Below are positions 57,429 through 64,000 of a stretch of DNA of 64,000 bases, piece by piece. The notes under the pieces are model-generated. The model made no database searches, was not told the DNA's origin, and saw only the letters and a program-made list of their open reading frames with translations. Position 1 is the stretch's first letter. Every line of letters starts with the position of its first letter. The translations under genes and the position numbers were made by a program. The stretch is from Corticicoccus populi (lineage in GTDB: Bacteria; Bacillota; Bacilli; Staphylococcales; Salinicoccaceae): positions 558,001 through 622,000 of the forward strand of contig NZ_JBHUOQ010000001.1 in assembly GCF_042686195.1 (NCBI RefSeq), in the 5' to 3' direction.

Positions 57429-57803
57429 TTAATTAGTGAAGAATTCATATAAAGCAGTAATCTCTTCATCTCCAAGTTGACCGTCGAATGATGGCATTGA
57501 GCCTTGACCATTAAGTACGATATCATGGAATTCATCTTCACCAAGACCAGTTCCTGCTAAAGCAGGTCCCATTCCACCACTGAAGTCCTGACCATGACAT
57601 GACGCACAGTTGTCACGTGCAATACCTTCAGCATCTACATCGCCTGAATCAGCTCCGCCTTCTTCACCGCCGCCGGATTCTTCCGTGGAAGCCGTCTCCT
57701 CACCTTCACCGTCATCAGTCGCCCCTTCACCTGATAGAAGGAAAACTAAACCAATTCCTAAGAAAATGATAAGTAAAAACGGAATAATTGGATTCTTGTT
57801 CAT
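57429..57803 (-). CDS. cccA: membrane-anchored cytochrome c (CccA-like, c550)
   Basis: 124 residues. One N-terminal membrane helix (about 5-24), an acidic Glu/Gly/Ser linker (28-55), then a small c-type haem domain with NCASCH and axial Met in GSMPSF. Carries electrons on the outer membrane face toward a cytochrome c oxidase. AGGGAGG is eight bases before ATG 57803. Lies just downstream of rpoD, as in Bacillus. S. aureus, to my knowledge, has no such protein. Confidence 0.93.
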   Translation of the reverse strand: MNKNPIIPFLLIIFLGIGLVFLLSGEGATDDGEGEETASTEESGGGEEGGADSGDVDAEGIARDNCASCHGQDFSGGMGPALAGTGLGEDEFHDIVLNGQGSMPSFDGQLGDEEITALYEFFTN

Positions 57804-57909
57804 CTCTTGAACCTCCCTCGTATTCACATATATACAACTATAATTGTATATTAAATTGACATAAAGTCAAAATAAATTTTTATAAAAGTTTACACTATTA
57901 TAAATTCTT

Positions 57910-59019
57910 TTAATCCATGAAATCTTTTAATCGCTTGCTTCTGCTTGGATGTCTTAATTTTCTTAAAGCTTTTGCTTCAATCTGACGAATCCGTTCACGT
58001 GTAACGCCGAAGACCTTACCTACTTCTTCAAGTGTACGGGTACGTCCGTCATCAAGACCAAATCTCAGGCGAAGCACATTTTCTTCTCTGTCTGTCAGTG
58101 TATCAAGAACATCTTCCAATTGTTCTTTTAACAGCTCGTATGCTGCATGATCGGAAGGACTCTGAGCCTCCTGGTCTTCAATAAAGTCTCCCAGATGACT
58201 GTCATCTTCCTCACCAATCGGAGTTTCAAGTGATACCGGCTCCTGAGCAATTTTCAATATTTCACGGACTTTTTCTGCAGGTAAGTCCATCTCTTCCCCA
58301 ATTTCTTCCGGAGTTGGTTCACGACCAAGATCCTGAAGGAGCTGGCGCTGAATACGAATCAGTTTATTAATCGTTTCAACCATGTGAACAGGAATACGAA
58401 TTGTTCTAGCCTGGTCGGCAATCGCACGTGTGATTGCCTGTCTGATCCACCATGTCGCATATGTGGAGAATTTGAACCCTTTGGAGAAGTCGAATTTCTC
58501 TACTGCTTTAATCAGACCCATGTTCCCTTCCTGAATTAAATCCAGGAACAGCATACCGCGTCCTACATACCGTTTTGCGATACTGACAACAAGTCTGAGG
58601 TTGGCTTCAGCCAGACGGCTTTTTGCTACTTCATCCCCTTTTTCAATACGCTTTGCAAGTTCAATTTCTTCCTGTGCATTTAATAAATCCACACGTCCGA
58701 TTTCTTTTAAATACATACGGACAGGGTCGTTAATTTTAACGCCCGGCGGTGCACTCATGTCATGGAGGTTTAATTTTTCATCAGTGTCTGTAGAATCTTT
58801 TTCGTTAATTAACTGGATATCATTTTCATTGATTTCATCAAAAAATTCATCCATTGCATCCGCATCTAACTCGAAATTAGAAAGTTTATCTGCGATTTCT
58901 TCATGAGAGAGATGACCTTGATTCTTCCCTCTTTCAAGCAGGTAGTTTTTAACTTGCTCAACAGATGTAAACAACTCAACATCTTTAGTTTCTGTTGTTT
59001 CAATATTATTATCTGCCAT
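57910..59019 (-). CDS. rpoD: primary RNA polymerase sigma factor SigA
   Basis: 369 residues. Region 1.1 at the N-terminus, 1.2 ([16 protein letters not shown]), 2 with the -10-binding [17 protein letters not shown], 3, and 4 with the helix-turn-helix [20 protein letters not shown]. Full length. AGGAGG seven bases before ATG. Follows dnaG by 26 bases in the classical ppsR/dnaG/rpoD macromolecular synthesis cluster. Confidence 0.98.
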   Translation of the reverse strand: MADNNIETTETKDVELFTSVEQVKNYLLERGKNQGHLSHEEIADKLSNFELDADAMDEFFDEINENDIQLINEKDSTDTDEKLNLHDMSAPPGVKINDPVRMYLKEIGRVDLLNAQEEIELAKRIEKGDEVAKSRLAEANLRLVVSIAKRYVGRGMLFLDLIQEGNMGLIKAVEKFDFSKGFKFSTYATWWIRQAITRAIADQARTIRIPVHMVETINKLIRIQRQLLQDLGREPTPEEIGEEMDLPAEKVREILKIAQEPVSLETPIGEEDDSHLGDFIEDQEAQSPSDHAAYELLKEQLEDVLDTLTDREENVLRLRFGLDDGRTRTLEEVGKVFGVTRERIRQIEAKALRKLRHPSRSKRLKDFMD

Positions 59020-59045
59020 TGGACAACCTCCTAAATTTTTTGCAC

Positions 59046-60803
59046 TTATTTTTTATGACGACTATTGATTTCTACAAGTTTCTGCATCAACTCAATCTGA
59101 CGGTCAACATCATTGGACTGTTCTGCTTCCTTGAGTTGAAGATAAATCAACTGCTTATCTCTTGTACTATTCCTAATACCACTTAAGTCCCCTAAATAAT
59201 CATTCAATTCATCTTTTGAGACATCATCATGGATTTTAATACTGTCGAGATCTAGTAATGCTTCAAAGCATTCTTCACTTACATATTGATTAATCATGGA
59301 AACATCATAATCTTCAAATTTCTCATAATAAGTGCACAACCCTTTAAATATACCATAATAGGTAGGCGATGTTAATACTTCTGTGCTCACTTCATCTTTA
59401 AATTGTATAAATAATGATTTGTCGCGGCTTAGTGCTTTCAAAAAGTATCTTTCCTTCTTTTCTCTGGTGGAAAGTGCAATTTTCATCTGCGGCTCTGCCG
59501 GCGGTTCAAAGTAATTAACGTTTTCTGTTTGAGATGGAATACTGCTTAATATGTGCTCTTTTGAAACTTTATAACTGTCACTGATATGTGTAATGATTCG
59601 TTCCTTCAAAGTGTTGCCCGGCACATACTTCAAATAATTAATCAGTTTATTTAAATTTTGAGTGTAGCTTAAATCATTTTCCATACTCTCATCCAGCAGA
59701 TGGTCGGCCTGAAAGTGAACAAAATGCCGTTTTTGTTTCTGAACTAACTGTTCAAACTTCTCCCGGCCGTGCTTCTCAATATATTCATCCGGATCTTCGC
59801 CCTCCGGAAGCTGGATAATAAAAACATTCAATCCCTCAAAAAGAAGTGTTTCGCCGACTGAAGTGGCGGCTTTCCGACCGGCATTATCCGAGTCGAACAT
59901 CAGAGTCACATTGGAAGCAAGACGCTTAATCAAATTGATGTTCTCACCGCTTAATGCGGTTCCCATTAAACCGACTATGTTTTGGACATCCGTCATCTTG
60001 ACTTTTATAACATCAAGGTGGCCTTCCATCAATATAATCTCATCCTGCTTCCGGATGAATTTCCGTGCGTCACTTAAATTAAACAGCAGCTCCCGCTTTT
60101 GAAATACCGGTGTTTCCGGTGTATTCAAATACTTCGGCTCGGAACCGTCCAACGATCTCGCTGTGTAGCCGACAATGTAGTTTTGATGATTTTTAATCGG
60201 AATCATTATTCTTGAGACAAACCGGTCATAATATGAAAAGTTTTCTTCATTCCTTGATACCAGCCCGGCCTGATAAGCACTTTCCATGCTGAAGTTTTGA
60301 TTTAACAAAGCATTTTTTGTGAAGTCCCTCATGTTTGGAGTAATACCGATTTTTTCTTTCTTTATGATATCAGCACTGAACCCTCTGTCAGTCAGGTATT
60401 TAAGTGCTTCTTCACCTTCATTTGTATGCATTAGTACGTGATGATAAAGATCCGTCAAATACTCATGCATTTTAATTAAAGTCATGTCTGACTCATCGAC
60501 ACGACTTTCCTCGGTTGTAATACTTACCCCGAGCGGTTCACCCAGCTTTTTCACAGCTTCCGAGAAGTTAAGGCTTTCAATCTCCATTAAAAACTGGAAT
60601 ACATTACCACCCTTTTTACAGCCGAAGCAGTGACATATCTGTTTATCCGGACTCACACTGAATGAGGGGGTTTTTTCATTATGGAACGGACAGAGACCGA
60701 CATAATTACGCCCTCGTTTCTCAAGCTTTACATAACTTGAGACCAGCTCGACAATGTCAGTCCCGTTCTTTACTTTATTTACAGTTTCATCTGGAACTCT
60801 CAT
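59046..60803 (-). CDS. dnaG: DNA primase
   Basis: 585 residues. N-terminal zinc ribbon [15 protein letters not shown]...CHCFGC, TOPRIM core with LMEGHLDVI and [11 protein letters not shown], and C-terminal helicase-binding domain. Makes RNA primers. ATG 60803 is preferred, with AAAGGG eight bases upstream that overlaps the ppsR stop. Confidence 0.97.
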   Translation of the reverse strand: MRVPDETVNKVKNGTDIVELVSSYVKLEKRGRNYVGLCPFHNEKTPSFSVSPDKQICHCFGCKKGGNVFQFLMEIESLNFSEAVKKLGEPLGVSITTEESRVDESDMTLIKMHEYLTDLYHHVLMHTNEGEEALKYLTDRGFSADIIKKEKIGITPNMRDFTKNALLNQNFSMESAYQAGLVSRNEENFSYYDRFVSRIMIPIKNHQNYIVGYTARSLDGSEPKYLNTPETPVFQKRELLFNLSDARKFIRKQDEIILMEGHLDVIKVKMTDVQNIVGLMGTALSGENINLIKRLASNVTLMFDSDNAGRKAATSVGETLLFEGLNVFIIQLPEGEDPDEYIEKHGREKFEQLVQKQKRHFVHFQADHLLDESMENDLSYTQNLNKLINYLKYVPGNTLKERIITHISDSYKVSKEHILSSIPSQTENVNYFEPPAEPQMKIALSTREKKERYFLKALSRDKSLFIQFKDEVSTEVLTSPTYYGIFKGLCTYYEKFEDYDVSMINQYVSEECFEALLDLDSIKIHDDVSKDELNDYLGDLSGIRNSTRDKQLIYLQLKEAEQSNDVDRQIELMQKLVEINSRHKK

Positions 60804-60808
60804 TCCAA

Positions 60809-61636
60809 TCACCCTTTTGTATCAATCTTTCCTGCTTCCACATACTTTAAGATTTCATTCGCTGTTTCTTCAATCGCTTTTTCAGAAACATCTATTACAG
60901 GGCAGCCTATCTGTCCAATCACTTCATTGAAATATTCAAGTTCTTCATTAATACGTTCATCCTTGGCATAACTCGCTGTATCCTTCAACCCAAGCTGCGA
61001 AAGTCTTTTTTTCCTGATTTTATTAAGTGAATTGGAGTTAATGACCAGTCCAATACATTTTTTAGGATCGACTTGGAATAATTCTTCCGGCGGTGTTACT
61101 TCCGGCATGAGCGGCACATTCATCACTTTATATTTTTTTAAGGCCAGGAACTGAGAAAGTGGTGTTTTGGATGTACGTGATACACCAATCAGTACAATAT
61201 CCGCCTTATCAAGGCCGCCGGCATCTTTTCCATCGTCATATTTAACTGCGAATTCAATCGCTTCAATTTTCTTGAAATAATCTTCATCGAGCTTATGAAC
61301 ACGCCCCGGTTCATAATAAGGTTCATCATTCGTTTCACCAGTAAGTATTTCCATTAACGGCCCCATAACATCCACTGATGAGATATCTTCATTCTTCAGC
61401 TCTGAACGGATGTAACTTCTAAGATCCGGTTTAATAATGGTATATACAACAATCGCATTCTTACTCTTTGCGAGATCCACAACATCATCAACATTGTCTT
61501 CTGTTTCTATATACGGATAGCGGATGATTGCTTCTTGTTCATTGCTCAGATTAAACTGGGACAAACAGGCCTTTGCGACCAGTTCACCGGTCTCACCGAT
61601 AGAATCCGAAGCGATTATTACTTTTAATTTCGACAT
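60809..61636 (-). CDS. ppsR: pyruvate,phosphate dikinase regulatory protein (PDRP/YqfL)
   Basis: 275 residues, DUF299. [14 protein letters not shown] at the start and the P-loop-like [15 protein letters not shown] in the middle, followed by KKCIGLVIN. Bifunctional kinase and phosphorylase acting on a PEP-forming enzyme. Sixteen bases downstream of ccpN, the gluconeogenesis regulator, as in Bacillus yqzB-yqfL. Confidence 0.94.
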   Translation of the reverse strand: MSKLKVIIASDSIGETGELVAKACLSQFNLSNEQEAIIRYPYIETEDNVDDVVDLAKSKNAIVVYTIIKPDLRSYIRSELKNEDISSVDVMGPLMEILTGETNDEPYYEPGRVHKLDEDYFKKIEAIEFAVKYDDGKDAGGLDKADIVLIGVSRTSKTPLSQFLALKKYKVMNVPLMPEVTPPEELFQVDPKKCIGLVINSNSLNKIRKKRLSQLGLKDTASYAKDERINEELEYFNEVIGQIGCPVIDVSEKAIEETANEILKYVEAGKIDTKG

Positions 61637-61651
61637 CTATTCAACACATCC

Positions 61652-62269
61652 CTATTCCATTAGATTAACAAACACGCGGGTAATATTTGTTTTTGTAATT
61701 CTCCCGGTTACTACTTCTATGCCGTCTTTTAATTCAACTACCGGCAGTGAATCAATCTGCTTGTCTATCAGTTGATTGGCAGCATACATCAGCAGATCAT
61801 TCGGATAACACGTAGTAATATGAGGCTTCCTTGTCATAATAATGCTTACCGGAGTCTTCTCTATATCACTTTTACCCATGGTTCCCTTTAACAAGTCTTT
61901 TCTCGAAACTACACCAACGAGCTGTCGTTTTTCATCAATTGCATACAGTGTACCGACATCTTCCAAAAACATTTTGACAATCGCTTCGTAAATGGAAGTG
62001 TCCTGCGTAATCAGTATCGGCAGACTCTGAACATCTCTGACCAGAATATTTCTGAGCCGGCTTGTCATGACTTCTTCAGGTTCCTTGCCTGTATAAAAAT
62101 ACCCGACTCTCGGACGCGCATCTAAATAGCCGCTCATTGTCAATATCGCAAGATCCGGGCGCAGTGTTGCCCTGGTTAGTGATAATTGCTCAGCAATCTT
62201 GCTGCCGGTAATTGGACCGTGCTGTTTAACAATTTTCAATATCTTTTCTTGTCTCGCATTCAGTTCCAT
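61652..62269 (-). CDS. ccpN: CcpN-type transcriptional repressor with CBS pair
   Basis: 205 residues. N-terminal winged helix-turn-helix (ITGSKIAEQLSLTRATLRPDLAIL) followed by two CBS domains (about 80-135 and 145-200) that sense adenine nucleotides. In Bacillus it represses gapB and pckA on glucose. GGGAGTGAGG before ATG. Heads the ccpN-ppsR-dnaG-rpoD run, all minus strand. Confidence 0.94.
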   Translation of the reverse strand: MELNARQEKILKIVKQHGPITGSKIAEQLSLTRATLRPDLAILTMSGYLDARPRVGYFYTGKEPEEVMTSRLRNILVRDVQSLPILITQDTSIYEAIVKMFLEDVGTLYAIDEKRQLVGVVSRKDLLKGTMGKSDIEKTPVSIIMTRKPHITTCYPNDLLMYAANQLIDKQIDSLPVVELKDGIEVVTGRITKTNITRVFVNLME

Positions 62270-62657
62270 GGCCTCACTCCCAACATTTATAATTATACCA
62301 CTTTCACAACATATGAAAAGCGATTAAATTTTATATAAATTACAAATACAGATACTATCAATTAAAACTATTATTTGCATATTCGAAGTCTCTCAAGGAA
62401 CATTTTTCTTTCTGTTTTCATAGTTCAAAGCAGTACATATAGTGTCATTCATATCAAGAATACTGATTAAACATTTCAATGTATTCTTTTATTCTCATAT
62501 TAATTCAAGAGAAATTCAAAACCAGCTTCTGAACATCGAGTCCTTTTCAAACGTATTTTAATCATACTTTGATTATTTATTCGATGGCAGGATGAGTTAT
62601 TATAGCACTATAGAGGCTGTCATCATAATTTTCTGCCTGAATTGATGATTAAAAAGA
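62270..62657. other. non-coding spacer between ccpN and the glyS promoter
   Basis: About 390 bases, very AT-rich. I see no ORF with a ribosome site, no RNA-gene consensus and no repeat. It must hold the ccpN promoter (minus strand), and could hold the true start of the glyS leader. Confidence 0.6.
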
Positions 62658-62686
62658 TTGCACTTAAATTCAATATTTAATATAAT
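62658..62686 (+). promoter_or_regulatory. sigma-A promoter before the glyS leader
   Basis: TTGCAC (62658-62663), 17-bp spacer, perfect TATAAT (62681-62686), start expected near 62693. Confidence 0.65.
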
Positions 62687-62689
62687 ACT

Positions 62690-62850
62690 TTATAAGCGAG
62701 TTAAGAATGGTGAGAGCTTAACACATATAATATGGTATAAATAACAATTAATTTATGAATATAAAAGTTGAGTGGACACACTAATTTGGGTGGAACCGCG
62801 GGTATATACTCGTCCCAGGGCAGCGATTTTGCTGTCCTGGGATTTTTTAT
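62690..62850 (+). promoter_or_regulatory. T-box riboswitch of glyS
   Basis: Distal Stem I-like GCGAGTTAAG...CTTAAC hairpin (about 62696-62722), a likely specifier GGT at about 62733-62735, the T-box GGGTGGAACCGCGGG (62788-62802), then terminator CCCAGGGCAGC/GCTGTCCTGGG (62814-62841) with ATTTTTT. Uncharged tRNA-Gly should allow read-through. The lower half of Stem I is not recognisable. Confidence 0.85.
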
Positions 62851-62894
62851 ATCATAAAACTAAAAATCAAAATATATTAAAGGAGTCGATTTGT

Positions 62895-64000
62895 ATGGAT
62901 ATGGACAGAATAGTTAATTTAGCAAAAACACGCGGATTTGTATTTCCGGGAAGTGAAATTTACGGCGGTCTTGCAAATACCTGGGATTACGGTCCATTAG
63001 GTGTAGAATTAAAAAATAATGTAAAGCAGGCCTGGTGGAAGAAATTCATTCAGGAATCACCGTATAATGTCGGATTGGATGCTGCGATACTGATGAACCC
63101 TAAAACATGGGAAGCTTCCGGTCATTTAAGCAACTTCAACGACCCGATGATTGACTGTAAGGAATGTAAAAGCCGTCACCGTGCGGATAAACTAATTGAA
63201 GATGTCATCCAGCAGGAAGATGACACATTCGTTGCTGACGGCCTCAGCTTTGATGAGATGAAAAAAATCATTGAAGAACGTGATATTAAGTGTCCGACAT
63301 GCGGTGCACATAACTACACTGAGATTCGTCAATTTAACTTAATGTTTAAAACTTTCCAGGGTGTTACTGAATCTTCAACAAACGAAATTTTCCTGCGTCC
63401 TGAAACAGCACAGGGAATCTTTGTTAACTATAAAAATGCACAGCGTACAATGCGTAAAAAACTGCCTTTTGGTATCGGGCAGGTCGGTAAATCTTTCCGT
63501 AATGAAATTACGCCGGGTAATTTCACTTTCAGAACACGTGAATTCGACCAGATGGAACTTGAATTCTTCTGTAAGCCGGGTACTGAAGTGGAATGGCAGA
63601 AATACTGGAAAGAGTATGCTGAAAAGTGGCTCTTAAACCTCGGTATGAAAGATGAAAATACACGTATGCGTGACCATGATGATGATGAGCTTTCCCACTA
63701 CTCCAACGCAACAACAGATATCGAATATAAATTCCCGTTCGGCTGGGGAGAATTATGGGGAATTGCGAGCCGTACAGACTTCGACCTGCGTCAGCATATG
63801 GAGCATTCCAACGAAGACTTCACATATCATGATCAGGAAACCGGTGAAAAATATGTGCCGTTCTGTATCGAACCTTCACTCGGTCTTGACCGTGTGACAC
63901 TTGCTTTCTTATGTGATGCATTTGAAGAAGAGACAATGGAGAATGGCGATTCACGTACAGTTCTTCGCCTTCACCCTCAGCTTGCACCATTTAAAGCAGC
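62895..64000 (+). CDS. glyS: glycyl-tRNA synthetase, single-chain type, C-terminus outside window
   Basis: 368 codons present. Class II synthetase: [24 protein letters not shown], motif 2 region [28 protein letters not shown] and the [16 protein letters not shown] motif 3 start. Dimeric alpha2 enzyme, not the glyQ/glyS pair of Bacillus. A zinc-type CKECKSRH...CPTCG insert is visible near residues 85-140. AAAGGAG is about ten bases before ATG 62895. Divergent from ccpN. Confidence 0.97.
   Translation, partial: MDMDRIVNLAKTRGFVFPGSEIYGGLANTWDYGPLGVELKNNVKQAWWKKFIQESPYNVGLDAAILMNPKTWEASGHLSNFNDPMIDCKECKSRHRADKLIEDVIQQEDDTFVADGLSFDEMKKIIEERDIKCPTCGAHNYTEIRQFNLMFKTFQGVTESSTNEIFLRPETAQGIFVNYKNAQRTMRKKLPFGIGQVGKSFRNEITPGNFTFRTREFDQMELEFFCKPGTEVEWQKYWKEYAEKWLLNLGMKDENTRMRDHDDDELSHYSNATTDIEYKFPFGWGELWGIASRTDFDLRQHMEHSNEDFTYHDQETGEKYVPFCIEPSLGLDRVTLAFLCDAFEEETMENGDSRTVLRLHPQLAPFKA

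Overview
The window is chromosomal DNA of a low-GC Gram-positive coccus of the Staphylococcaceae type. Gene order closely follows the staphylococcal backbone as I remember it: lipM, gcvPB-gcvPA-gcvT, aroK, comG, yqgX, glk, yqgP, MTHFS; pbp3, sodA; zur-znuB-znuC; nfo, cshB, nif3, trmK, rpoD, dnaG, ppsR, ccpN, glyS. Three features argue against Staphylococcus aureus itself. Both MEP-pathway iron-sulfur enzymes (ispG, ispH) are present, a membrane-anchored cytochrome c sits beside rpoD, and a second-type arginyl-tRNA synthetase is present. A Jeotgalicoccus/Salinicoccus/Macrococcus-like genus is my best inference; no database was consulted.

Layout. 0-8.3 kb: a truncated Xaa-Pro peptidase, a lipoprotein, YqhQ, LipM and a rhodanese-like protein, then the glycine cleavage genes behind a single-aptamer glycine riboswitch. 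8.3-12.4 kb: a complete competence pseudopilus operon comGA-GG, including a 58-residue comGG, ending in aroK. 12.6-20.6 kb: small DUF proteins, a metallo-beta-lactamase-fold hydrolase, argGH, an SDR enzyme and the glk-yqgQ-gluP-MTHFS run. 20.8-25.2 kb: the pstSCAB-phoU operon behind a four-unit Pho box. 25.3-34.4 kb: pbp3, sodA, ispG and the zinc-uptake operon with its regulator.

34.4-52.2 kb is where the recalled staphylococcal order is interrupted. It carries a CopB copper ATPase with a CsoR-type operator, a CHAP protein, amtB, an M20 peptidase with a fructosamine kinase, nrdDG with tandem NrdR boxes, and an orphan FGGY kinase. It also holds a DHH-CBS-CBS-tRNA nucleotidyltransferase fusion, a GPP34 protein, a methyltransferase, a putative metallopeptidase and a T-box-controlled argS. 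52.2-64 kb returns to housekeeping: nfo, cshB, ispH, nif3, trmK, cccA, rpoD, dnaG, ppsR and ccpN, then a divergent T-box-controlled glyS that runs off the end.

No rRNA, tRNA, CRISPR array, prophage or insertion sequence was found. The regulatory DNA is informative: a glycine riboswitch, two T-boxes, a Pho box, NrdR, CsoR, ARG-type and Zur-like sites, and many compact, often bidirectional, terminators between convergent genes. The items most worth a second look are the four-domain tRNA nucleotidyltransferase fusion, the argS T-box, the glyS leader with an apparently incomplete Stem I, the short comGG, and an unexplained 66-nt branched inverted-repeat element downstream of the M20 peptidase.
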